In this document: piece by piece, positions 6,903 to 15,040 of the stretch
Layout of the letters: each line of letters starts with the position of its first letter
Numbering within the stretch: position 1 is the first letter of the stretch
Assembly (NCBI GenBank): GCA_964455935.1
Contig: CAYVZU010000048.1
Location: 1-26,952, forward strand
DNA from: CAYVZU01 sp964455935
Lineage (GTDB): Bacteria; Fibrobacterota; CAYVZU01
Direction of reading: 5' to 3'
DNA length: 26,952 bases
Position numbers and translations under genes: made by a program
The notes under the pieces: generated by a model
The model's input: the letters and a program-made list of their open reading frames with translations, nothing else
Told to the model about the DNA's origin: nothing
Databases searched by the model: none

Positions 6903-9900
6903 GGGGAAACTATCCTTTCCTGGATAATCAGCCAGTGTCGGCCGGAGCGAACCCACAGCTGGCGAAAGACCGCTTCCACCCTGGATGAAGCAGACCGGAT
7001 CATGATTGGAAACTCAACTTCCGTGGTATCCGCGCCGCCGGCCAGTTGTTTCCGCTCGCCAATCAGCACCTCCAAGGCGGGCCGTTCGGCGAATCGCTTG
7101 CGCAGATAGGATTCCCAGCGCGGGTAGTCGCCCGCAGGGCACTTGAGTCCGTTGCGCGCATACAAGGAAAGAAAGCCGTTCGCGTTGTTTTCGGCAAGGC
7201 TTCTGTGCCAGGTCTCGAACGATGAATCGAAAGGCACGGATCCCGAATCCGCAGGCGCTCCCGCTCCAAACGCCAGGTCCTCAACGGATCTTCCTTCTCC
7301 CGGCGTGGCCAGACCGGCCGGCAAAACAGCAGGCTGTTCCGGGGCCGCGGGTTGCCGCAAGAGGGGCCGAACAATCAGAAAACCAAGAAGCGCCACAGAG
7401 GAGGCAATCAGAAGAATTGTCAAAATCACCAGGCGCGGACGGTGCGCCAGTCCTGCCGCGAAAAGCCGGCGTTTGTGGGACAATTTTCGCTCTTTGCAGA
7501 CCGAAGCCCAAAGCCCGCGAAGAAAGACAAAGCCCGATTCGATCCGGTCGCGGCGTGTGGGAGGGAGCTTCTCGTCGGAATAGTAATCGTGATAACCATA
7601 CCGGTATCCATATCCGTAGTACGAGTAGTAATAGGCCGCATACCCTTTGTGCTGTGGAATCCGGTTGAAGACACAACCCGCGATATAGGCTCCAAATCGG
7701 TCCAGGCTCGCCCGCACATGCTGCGCAGCCTTGGCCGGGGTTCGGAACGCCTGGACAATCAGGATAACGGCATCGGCTTTCGGCGCTACAACCAGCGCAT
7801 CGGTCACGGGCAGCGCGGCCGGAGTGTCGATGATGATGATATCAAATTGCTCCCTGGCCTGGCGCAGCATTTGTTCCATTGTGGCCGAGCCCAGCAGCTC
7901 GGCCGGATTCGGAGGCTTCAGGCCGGCCGTGATTAAGACCAAACCCGGATACGAAGTTCGTTTGAGTATCTCTATGAATGGCAGTTGTCCGGTAAGAAGT
8001 TCCGAGAGTCCGCGTCCCCGATCCACCCCAAACAGAGCGTGCTGCGACGAACGCCGCAAGTCCGCGTCAATGAGCAGAACCTTCTTTCCCGTGAGCGCGA
8101 AAGAAACGGCCAGTTTGGAGGACTTGGATGACTTGCCTTCGCCCTGCATGGCGCTGGTCACGACAAAGACTTTGGATCCCCCGCCCGAAACGGAATACTG
8201 AAGATTCGTGCGGATGATTCGATAGGGTTCAAGTAGGTTCTCTTTCTCGATGCCATGGGCCAGATCCGTTTGTTCCGAGTCGAGCCCGGGAATGCCGCCC
8301 AGCAGAGGAAGCTTGAGATTGGCTTCCAGGTCGGCGATGCCCTTTATGCTCTGGTCGAGGTATTCGAGAAGGAAGGCGATGCCGGTCCCAATGGTCAGCC
8401 CCACTAGCAGACCGATCAAGAGCGTATAAAGGCGGCGCGAGTTGACGGGAAATTCGGGAACCTCGGCCTTCTCGATCTGAATGAGCCCGCCCGACTGGGC
8501 GTCGCGCTGGATTTTGGCTTCCTCGTATTTGCGTTTCAGGAGTGTGTAAACGTCCTCCACCGATTGCTTTTCCCGCATCAGACGCACCTGCTCCAGTTCC
8601 TTGGCCGGCAGCTTCTCCATGTCGATATTGATCTGGGCAATTGCGGCCATCAGGGCCACGCGGCTGGTTTCAAGCGCAACATAGTCGGTCCGGTATTTGG
8701 TCAAATCCTGGATAAGGCTGACGCGGACCGGATCGTTGCTGTATTCCGATTCTTGCTTTGCCTTCTGGTGGTCGATCAAGGTGCGCAGGTATTGGATTTT
8801 CTGTTTGGTGCCTTTTGTGCGGGGGTGTTCCTCGCCATACTTGCTCTTGTTTACGGCCAGGTCCAACTCGAGCTGGATCAACTCGCTCTCCAGCTTCACA
8901 TCCACATTCCGCTTTTTCAATTCCTCGCGGATCTTGTCGAGTCGCTTTTGGGTTTCCTGAATTCGCAGATTGGCGTTTTGAAGCTGGATTTCGAGCTCCG
9001 AAAGTTTTCGGACCTCCAATTGTGTTTCTTCGGTAGCGCGCACAAACTGGTTCTGCTCCTGAAATGCGCGCACCCGGTCCTCTTTTTCCCGCAGCTCGTT
9101 GCCGGTCTTTTCGATCTGTTCTTCAAGCTTGCGGATGGTGCGGGAAATGTCTTCGGTGCTGACCTCGAGGTTGTAGCGGATGAACACCGCGGCCAGCTTA
9201 TTGGCCGCCTCAGCCGTGAAATACGGATCGGTGTGCTGGGATTGAATCTCCAGGATGCTCGATTTTTCGATCCGGACGACCTTAAAAATTCCCGGGAGCA
9301 TGTTCGGTTCCATGGGCCGCGAAAGCTTCTGGGCCAGGCGCTTCATCATCTCGGGCGACAGGATGATTTGCTCGAACGTGGTCAACTGGTTCTCGCGATC
9401 CATCCAAAGCTCATAGCTGTCCATGCCCCCCAGAACATCATTGGAGCGCAGGGGTTTGTACAGAACCTGGGTCTTGGACATGTATAGCTTTGGCTTTTGC
9501 ATGGATGTGAAAAGCGCGAACAGAAAGAAGGCCAGGCACGAGGCAATCACAACCTGGCGCCGGCGCATGAGAATGGAGATGTAGCGGAACAGATCCACCG
9601 AGTCCTGCCGGTCACCCGGCTCGGGGCCGTAGTTTACCGGCTCCAATTCGGGCCGGCCCGCTGCCGGCGGCGGCTCTTTGCGATCCGCCGGCCGTTCCGT
9701 CGCCGGGGCCTGCGACGGTTCGGTCGCCTGCGTCCAATTCATGGGTTTGTAGCCGCCGGAAACAAGGTCGGGCTGCGGTGGAAGCTGACCGGGGCTTTCC
9801 GCATGAGCCTGTGCCGGTTTTTTTTGCCTCTGCGGATCCTGCGCAGGACCGGCCGGAAGGGAACCCTCGTCCTTATGGAGCAGATTCGAAATGCTGAATT

Positions 9901-9922
9901 TTCGCGGCTTGTCGTCCTGCAT
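6899..9922 (-). CDS. Wzc-like polysaccharide co-polymerase/tyrosine autokinase with NTF2-like tail
   Basis: This 1007-residue protein combines a Wzz chain-length domain and a BY-kinase. A Pro-rich cytoplasmic lead (1-108) precedes membrane segments at about 122-141 and 497-519, with a periplasmic coiled coil (about 255-475) between them. The kinase domain (about 540-760) has Walker A GEGKSS (594-599), Walker A' LLIDADLR (616-623) and Walker B IIIIDTP (695-701). A tyrosine cluster follows at 761-781, with 12 Tyr in 21 positions: the autophosphorylation tail. Unusually the chain goes on: a third membrane segment (828-852), a Pro-rich spacer and an NTF2-like domain (about 898-1007) that should be periplasmic. 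Wzc-type proteins control length and export of capsule or exopolysaccharide. Its start overlaps the upstream stop as TGATG. Confidence 0.92.
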   Translation of the reverse strand: MQDDKPRKFSISNLLHKDEGSLPAGPAQDPQRQKKPAQAHAESPGQLPPQPDLVSGGYKPMNWTQATEPSQAPATERPADRKEPPPAAGRPELEPVNYGPEPGDRQDSVDLFRYISILMRRRQVVIASCLAFFLFALFTSMQKPKLYMSKTQVLYKPLRSNDVLGGMDSYELWMDRENQLTTFEQIILSPEMMKRLAQKLSRPMEPNMLPGIFKVVRIEKSSILEIQSQHTDPYFTAEAANKLAAVFIRYNLEVSTEDISRTIRKLEEQIEKTGNELREKEDRVRAFQEQNQFVRATEETQLEVRKLSELEIQLQNANLRIQETQKRLDKIREELKKRNVDVKLESELIQLELDLAVNKSKYGEEHPRTKGTKQKIQYLRTLIDHQKAKQESEYSNDPVRVSLIQDLTKYRTDYVALETSRVALMAAIAQINIDMEKLPAKELEQVRLMREKQSVEDVYTLLKRKYEEAKIQRDAQSGGLIQIEKAEVPEFPVNSRRLYTLLIGLLVGLTIGTGIAFLLEYLDQSIKGIADLEANLKLPLLGGIPGLDSEQTDLAHGIEKENLLEPYRIIRTNLQYSVSGGGSKVFVVTSAMQGEGKSSKSSKLAVSFALTGKKVLLIDADLRRSSQHALFGVDRGRGLSELLTGQLPFIEILKRTSYPGLVLITAGLKPPNPAELLGSATMEQMLRQAREQFDIIIIDTPAALPVTDALVVAPKADAVILIVQAFRTPAKAAQHVRASLDRFGAYIAGCVFNRIPQHKGYAAYYYSYYGYGYRYGYHDYYSDEKLPPTRRDRIESGFVFLRGLWASVCKERKLSHKRRLFAAGLAHRPRLVILTILLIASSVALLGFLIVRPLLRQPAAPEQPAVLPAGLATPGEGRSVEDLAFGAGAPADSGSVPFDSSFETWHRSLAENNANGFLSLYARNGLKCPAGDYPRWESYLRKRFAERPALEVLIGERKQLAGGADTTEVEFPIMIRSASSRVEAVFRQLWVRSGRHWLIIQERIVSP

Positions 9923-10773
9923 CAGCGGTGCTTCCGGATATCGTCCGCGATCAGGCGGACCGTGGCTTCATCAATTTCTTTCAGCGAGGCGCCGGCGCCG
10001 TAATCCAGGGCCAGTTTGCAGAGGCGGTTGATCTCGCGCGGCACGCCCGCGGTTTCGCGATACAATGTACTGATCGCCGTGTCCGTGAAAATGTCTTCGT
10101 GCGGACAACCTGCGATGCGAAGCCGGTGCTGAATGTATTTGCGCGTGTCTTCCAGGTCCAGGTTATTAAGGTGAAAGCGCAGGCTCACACGCTGGTCGAC
10201 CTGTGGAAGACCGCGGACGTTTTCGCGCAACTCCGGCTGGCCGATCAGGAGCAGCGTTAAATAGTTCCGGGTATCGGTCCCCAGGTTTGTGAGGTTTTTG
10301 AATTCATCCAATACGCCGGCCGCCAGTTGTTGCGCCTCGTCCAGAATGACTACCGCATGACGGTGTTCCGTTTCGTTTAAATGCGATAGCTGCCTTTGAA
10401 AAGTTTCGAGCAGATAAAACTTATCGTTGCGCCGGTCCTCGATCTTTAGTCCGCCCATCTCGAACGCTATATGTTGGAACGAGATACGCCGGGCAATATC
10501 GTAAAGCAGATCGTTGAAGGCCAGGCCCGAGCTGTCGAGTGAAACGATTTCGTATTCGTGCCGCGAAAGGCTTCGCTCAAAGACCGTGCGCGTAAGGGTT
10601 TTCCCACTGCCGATTTCGCCGGTCAGCAGCCCGATTTTCATGTTCCGGTCCCGGACCATGTATAGCATGCGGTCCAGGGCCTCGGTGTGGTCCCGGCTTT
10701 GGTAGAAAAACCTGGGGTTGGTAAGGTCTTCGAACGGCTTCTCACTAATCTGCCAGTATTCAAGCAGGTTCAT
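9922..10773 (-). CDS. ExeA-type AAA+ ATPase of a polysaccharide export operon
   Basis: The 283-residue protein begins NLLEYWQISEKPFEDL, the usual start of the ExeA/GspA-like family, with YxSRDHxEAL shortly after. Walker A is GEIGSGKT at 52-59, Walker B VVILDEAQ at 141-148, and a sensor-like LLLIGQPEL segment follows. Members occur in type II secretion and in exosortase-linked exopolysaccharide loci, where a similar ATPase sits beside Wzc and a ParA-like protein. The C-terminal domain with ETAGVPREINRLC is typical. The ATG at 10773 overlaps the upstream stop as ATGA; a longer in-frame start at 10875 would add 34 residues unlike the family. There is no membrane segment or peptidoglycan-binding domain. 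Confidence 0.9.
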   Translation of the reverse strand: MNLLEYWQISEKPFEDLTNPRFFYQSRDHTEALDRMLYMVRDRNMKIGLLTGEIGSGKTLTRTVFERSLSRHEYEIVSLDSSGLAFNDLLYDIARRISFQHIAFEMGGLKIEDRRNDKFYLLETFQRQLSHLNETEHRHAVVILDEAQQLAAGVLDEFKNLTNLGTDTRNYLTLLLIGQPELRENVRGLPQVDQRVSLRFHLNNLDLEDTRKYIQHRLRIAGCPHEDIFTDTAISTLYRETAGVPREINRLCKLALDYGAGASLKEIDEATVRLIADDIRKHR

Positions 10774-11714
10774 CGTGCATCGCCCGCTTTTTCCAGAGCC
10801 AGCAAATTGGCGGTAATGGCTTTGAGGCATTGGACAGCCAGGCACGCGGGCTGGCTCAAAACCAGGGGCGCGCACGAGCGCACGCTTGATCGAACCGCCT
10901 CGTCTTCGGCCACGTAGCCCACGTATCGCACTTCAACGGAGAGATACTTTTTGGCAATCTCACAAAACCGCAGAGCAATCTCCACATCTTCCTTGCGCCG
11001 CACGCGGTTGATGAGAAGCCGGGGGTGGAAATTTCCAAGCCACTCCCGTGCGGCATCCCCGCGGTCTTTGGCAATGGTCTCGGCCTGGCGCAGTAGTTCG
11101 CTCACGGTCGCAATCTTCTTGCCGTTGCGCGGCTGCGAAGTCCGTTCCACTAATTCCGCAACGCCGGGCTCTTCGGCGTACATGCGGCCCAGCTTGCGAA
11201 GAATGCTGGTCTTAAGAAAACCATAGGCGTTTTCCATGGTCGTCAATTCCGCGTCAATGACAATAATACCCTGGCAGGACAGGGCAAAGAAATCGATGGT
11301 GTGAAAGCCGGTTCCGGCGCCAAGGTCCAACAGAATATAGTCGGCCTCCAGTTTTTGCAGCCCCCGGATGATCTTCTCCTTCTGGCTGTACTTGGGGTTG
11401 GCGATTCCCAGCACGTCGCTGGCGCCGCTGATTAATTTGGCCTGCGGAATCGAGGTGTCAAGGAGGATCTGCTGAAGCGACCCTTTGCGCTCGTTGAGAT
11501 AATCGCTCAACGTGGCCGCTGGGAATCGGATTCCAAGCAGCGTGTGCAGGTTGGCGCCGCCCAGATCGGCATCGAGCAAAACCACACGCTTACCCTGTTG
11601 GGCAAAGAGAGACCCAATACCGGCCACCATCACGCTCTTGCCGATTCCGCCTTTGCCGCCTCCCACGGGCAGGAGGGTCGCGACGGGGATCTCGTCCATG
11701 GGCTTTGTGCTCAA
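10770..11714 (-). CDS. ParA/MinD-family ATPase (FlhG-like)
   Basis: The 314-residue product carries the deviant Walker A KGGIGKS at 21-27, VVLLDADLGGANLHTLLG (Walker A' region) and YILLDLGAG, all of the MinD/FlhG type. These ATPases dimerise with ATP and often position or switch membrane complexes. The position in an export operon suggests spatial or activity control of the polysaccharide machine; this is inference. Counting from the TTG at 11714 gives a TTGA overlap with the upstream stop, like the other junctions here. An ATG at 11699 is equally possible and would remove five residues; neither has a strong ribosome site. The C-terminal third is helical and less conserved. Confidence 0.88.
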   Translation of the reverse strand: MSTKPMDEIPVATLLPVGGGKGGIGKSVMVAGIGSLFAQQGKRVVLLDADLGGANLHTLLGIRFPAATLSDYLNERKGSLQQILLDTSIPQAKLISGASDVLGIANPKYSQKEKIIRGLQKLEADYILLDLGAGTGFHTIDFFALSCQGIIVIDAELTTMENAYGFLKTSILRKLGRMYAEEPGVAELVERTSQPRNGKKIATVSELLRQAETIAKDRGDAAREWLGNFHPRLLINRVRRKEDVEIALRFCEIAKKYLSVEVRYVGYVAEDEAVRSSVRSCAPLVLSQPACLAVQCLKAITANLLALEKAGDAR

Positions 11715-12358
11715 CTTGCTTTAACCCCGACGATAAACCAGATGTTCACCATGATATTGACCATCGAAAGAATGGTGGCCATCACGCTCCAGGGGATACT
11801 GAAAGTTTCCGGAATGTAGAGTGTGTCGCCCGGATAGAGGAGGTATTTTTCTTTGTCTTTGAGGGTCCTTCGATCCCAGAAGCCGGCAACGTCGAGAGTG
11901 ATCACATCCCCCGAAGCCCGCACTATTTTGATGTTCTTCGTCTTGGGATTTCGTAAACCGCCGGCCAGGGCCAGAACCTTGAGGATATCCATGGGTTCGA
12001 AGATCTGGTATTCGCCGGCGCGGTTCACGGCGCCGATCACGAAGATTTTGTTCGAGAAGTAGGCGTCAATCGAAACTGAAACGACTACGTTATTGACGTA
12101 GGGCGCCAGTTTTTCTTCCATGACTTTCACCAGTTGAGCGCTGGTCAGGCCGGCCACTTCGAGTTCGCCGATGAGCGGATAGTTGATGCGGCCGTCCGGC
12201 CGGATTTTTGCTTTCTGCGAAAACTCCTCGTGCTCAACGACATTGATGCCAATTACGTCGCCGGGGCGCAACGTGTATTCGGTGGCAGCCAATGCCCAAG
12301 TCGCCGAACAGAGCAAGAGGACGAAGAACGTGGCTGTTGTTCGCATCCAGATGTTCAA
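11711..12358 (-). CDS. Wza-type SLBB polysaccharide export protein
   Basis: The 215-residue protein has a signal peptide ending near ATWALA, then a Poly_export domain (YTLRPGDVIGINV, then IRPDGRINYPLIGELEVAGLT) and one SLBB domain (FVIGAVNRAGEYQI, LALAGGLRNPKTKNI). Wza-family proteins form the outer-membrane export channel for polysaccharides. It is much shorter than E. coli Wza and has one SLBB repeat. The C-terminus is hydrophobic (about 188-212) and could insert in a membrane as the Wza barrel helix does. The signal peptide has a Cys but no proper lipobox. Start: a TTG at 12358, favoured because AAGGTG lies five bases upstream, whereas an ATG at 12346 has no ribosome site. First gene of the operon. 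Confidence 0.9.
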   Translation of the reverse strand: MNIWMRTTATFFVLLLCSATWALAATEYTLRPGDVIGINVVEHEEFSQKAKIRPDGRINYPLIGELEVAGLTSAQLVKVMEEKLAPYVNNVVVSVSIDAYFSNKIFVIGAVNRAGEYQIFEPMDILKVLALAGGLRNPKTKNIKIVRASGDVITLDVAGFWDRRTLKDKEKYLLYPGDTLYIPETFSIPWSVMATILSMVNIMVNIWFIVGVKAS

Positions 12359-12391
12359 ATATTCACCTTGAGAAAATGCATCGAATTTCGA

Positions 12392-12420
12392 AGTTAACTT
12401 TCTAGTCTCAAAGCAGTCAA
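12392..12420 (-). promoter_or_regulatory. Candidate promoter of the export operon
   Basis: On the minus strand TTGACT (12420-12415, five of six consensus bases) lies 17 bases from TTAACT (12397-12392, three of six). A transcript would begin near 12385, about 27 bases before the TTG start of the SLBB gene. The -35 element and spacing are good and the -10 element is poor, as for an activated promoter. Confidence 0.4.
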
Positions 12421-12428
12421 TATCGCCG

Positions 12429-12447
12429 GGTAATGTATCTTATTACC
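12429..12447. promoter_or_regulatory. Inverted repeat in the divergent intergenic region
   Basis: GGTAAT (12429-12434) and ATTACC (12442-12447) form a perfect 6-bp inverted repeat with a 7-base spacer just upstream of the candidate promoter of the export operon, within an AT-rich stretch that continues to about 12510. A second imperfect palindrome, TGGGA...TCCCA, spans 12461-12482. The 274-base region between the two divergent genes is the natural place for shared control; these are possible operator sites. I did not find a convincing plus-strand promoter. Confidence 0.35.
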
Positions 12448-12632
12448 GTTCAATAAATTATGGGATTTGTTATTTTTTCCCATATATATTCAAAATAACT
12501 TCGGCAATAGAGCGTATGAGTTTCATCGGACAAAATCCAAACCGGCTGAATGTGATAATGAATGATAGCAGGCTGTGATATGCGGCCGGTTCTACAGTAA
12601 AGCTTAAAGAAGAACCTGAAGGAGAATGAAAA

Positions 12633-15023
12633 ATGAACAGGATAGCGCGATTCGCCTGCCTTGTATCCGTTGGATCATACCTTTCGATTACCGCCGCCAC
12701 CCTTGAGCGCTTTGCAGGGATAACAATCCGCACCCAATCGGAAGTTGCGGAGACGCTTCGTACGGATAGTCCCGGACCGTTTGAGCCCGGAGCCAAAATC
12801 ACAACCGCCAAAGGGGCCAACGGGCTCATTCGCCAAGAAGGATTTCGATTCTACGTCGGGGAGAACTCGGAGATTGTCAACGCAGGGGATGCTTTGCAGC
12901 TTGAGTCAGGCTCCGTATTTGGTGATGGTTCCAATGCCGGAGGATCGGCTGGCTTGCTGCTTAAGGCCGGTGACGTCCAGATCGTGGGTGCCGGCGCCAG
13001 GTTTGGAGCGCGTGTGCAGCCGGGCGCGATGATTTCAGTGGCTGTTATTGGCGGTTCGGTAGAACTACGGTCAGGTCAAGGGAATCTGGTTTTGGAAAAA
13101 GGGAAGAAAGTCCGCAAACCGCTAAACGGTCCGTTCGAGGCTGTGGATACGCTTAATCCCGGCGAATGGGCTGCGCTGAACCGAATGGCCGAGGCAACGT
13201 CACCGGCTGCTCCCGATTCCGGAAAGCCGGCCGCGGCCGCAAGCGACTCAAGCGCTGTCTCCGCCCGATTGGCCGCCGAGGTTGCCGTTGCTCCGGTTTC
13301 GGCCAAGGTTCCCGTAGATACGGCAAAGCCTCTTATTGCCGCCAAAGCAAGCGCGAGTTCCGCGACGACCCCGGATACGGCCCGCTCCGCAAAAATACAG
13401 GACGCTGCGCCTGCCCAGGCCGCAAAACCGGCACAACCCTCGCCTGGGGCAACTGTGCCAATACAGCCTGAGCCCGCTGCCACCTTGGAAATTCCTTCGG
13501 AGAATATCGCGCAGCCAGCCGTCAGCCCCGAGGAGAAACCGGACGGGGAGAAGGAGGGGGTTCGCTGGGAAATCGGTCTGGCCAGCGTGACCATCGACGG
13601 CCGGCAGTGGCAGAGAATCAGCATCAGTCCCGATATCCCGCTCTGGAAATTCGGGCTCTGCCTGGACCTGGAGATCTTCATCGACGATTCGGGCAGTATC
13701 AGCGACAAGGGTTGGAGGTTCAGCGATGTCGGTGATGTGTTCGAGAGCCTTGCCCGGAAAATCCGTTATGTGCGTTTTGCCAAAAGCGGAGACCCGTTTT
13801 ATGTGAAATTGGGCGCCCTGGACAATGTCACGCTGGGCTACGGGTTTATCGCATCAGGATTTACAAACACGCTGCAGTACCCCGAATTCAAAAAGCTGGG
13901 TCTGGATTTGGAGCTTAACGGTCTTTCGTCATTGCAGTTCTCCTTGCACGGGTTCACGCATGACCTGCGCGCCATCAGCGACGGCGCAACCGTTGCCGGA
14001 ATTCGCGCCGCCGTGCGGCCCCTGGCGCCCACTCCAATTCCCGTGCTGCGAGGACTGGAAATCGGCGTGACCGCGGCCGGAGACGAGAATCAATACGGGG
14101 GGCTTCGCGATTTCGATCGTGATGGAGTGCCGGATGCGGCGGACGACTATCCTGTGGACAAAAACCTGATCGCCTTGGCCGATATGATCGATCCCACCGG
14201 GCTTACCCCGACCCAGGTTCTTGCGCAGGCCGAGACGCTCTGGGCCCGGCAAGCCGCCGAATCGGACCTGCGCAAGCGGGAGTTTGGCCGCGTGGATCAG
14301 ATGATTGTAGGCGGGCTCGACGTTGGCGTTCCCGTGATCTCCTCCTCGCTGCTGCAACTGACCGTTTACGGCCAGTACGCGCGCAATTTCGACAGCAAGG
14401 ATGCAAGCGATACGATGGAAACTGAAGGCTGGGGCATCGCCGCGCCGGGCGCCCAACTAAAAATGGGGCCCTTCAGCGCGCAAGCGGAATTCCGCCACAT
14501 CGAGGGGCAATTTCAGGCTTCCTATTTCGGCGGCAGCTATGAGCGCGAACGCATCGTGATTGCGGGCAACCGACCTATCGTCAAGGAAAACACGCTGGAC
14601 TCGGTTTCTTTGAACGGGATCTTTGCGTCCTTCAAGGCCCTGGTGGGGCCGGTGGCCACAATCGGCGCCTCCTACGAGCACCTGATTGCGAAAGAAGACA
14701 GCCTGTCCCAGAAGGGACTTACGGGCAACGCGAACCTGGGCGAGATCATCGTGAAGCGGATTCCCAAACTCGCTTCGGCGGGGGCCTATTTTTCGAAATC
14801 GCGCATCGGGCAGGCGCCGATCTATGACAGCACCGGAACCATGATCGACCGTGACGATTTCTTCGGTCGCTCGCCGTATATGATGTTCGGCTACCAGGTG
14901 GGTTTTGCCCTCACCGAGAATCTGGTGCTGACGTGGGACAAGCGCTATGCGTACCGGTACAACGAACAGTACCAACTGACCCTCGAACCCAAGATTTATA
15001 TTCAAACGGCGCTACGGTTCTAA
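12633..15023 (+). CDS. FecR-domain protein fused to a predicted outer-membrane beta-barrel
   Basis: The 796-residue protein starts with a signal peptide (cleavage near SITAA, residue 21-22). Residues 25-185 resemble a FecR domain (FEPGAKITTAKGANGLIRQEG, then AGARFGARV and AVIGGSVELRSG). A long low-complexity linker rich in Ala, Pro, Ser and Lys spans about 185-305. The remainder has alternating hydrophobic/polar strands and aromatic girdles, ending in ALRF, so a terminal Phe as in barrels handled by the BAM complex. DFDRDGVPDAADDYPVD at about 493-509 is a calcium-binding thrombospondin type-3-like or dockerin-like loop. The start has AAGGAG eight bases upstream. It is divergent from the export operon and may supply an outer-membrane partner to it; function unknown. 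Confidence 0.82.
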   Translation: MNRIARFACLVSVGSYLSITAATLERFAGITIRTQSEVAETLRTDSPGPFEPGAKITTAKGANGLIRQEGFRFYVGENSEIVNAGDALQLESGSVFGDGSNAGGSAGLLLKAGDVQIVGAGARFGARVQPGAMISVAVIGGSVELRSGQGNLVLEKGKKVRKPLNGPFEAVDTLNPGEWAALNRMAEATSPAAPDSGKPAAAASDSSAVSARLAAEVAVAPVSAKVPVDTAKPLIAAKASASSATTPDTARSAKIQDAAPAQAAKPAQPSPGATVPIQPEPAATLEIPSENIAQPAVSPEEKPDGEKEGVRWEIGLASVTIDGRQWQRISISPDIPLWKFGLCLDLEIFIDDSGSISDKGWRFSDVGDVFESLARKIRYVRFAKSGDPFYVKLGALDNVTLGYGFIASGFTNTLQYPEFKKLGLDLELNGLSSLQFSLHGFTHDLRAISDGATVAGIRAAVRPLAPTPIPVLRGLEIGVTAAGDENQYGGLRDFDRDGVPDAADDYPVDKNLIALADMIDPTGLTPTQVLAQAETLWARQAAESDLRKREFGRVDQMIVGGLDVGVPVISSSLLQLTVYGQYARNFDSKDASDTMETEGWGIAAPGAQLKMGPFSAQAEFRHIEGQFQASYFGGSYERERIVIAGNRPIVKENTLDSVSLNGIFASFKALVGPVATIGASYEHLIAKEDSLSQKGLTGNANLGEIIVKRIPKLASAGAYFSKSRIGQAPIYDSTGTMIDRDDFFGRSPYMMFGYQVGFALTENLVLTWDKRYAYRYNEQYQLTLEPKIYIQTALRF

Positions 15024-15040
15024 AAAGAAGGAATTTTTGC

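Noticed and set aside
8564..9487. Long plus-strand open frame (307 codons) opposite the Wzc coiled coil
   Set aside because: It is antisense to well-supported Wzc sequence, rich in Leu/Phe as expected from the reverse of a Gln/Glu/Lys coiled coil, and has no ribosome site or known domain.
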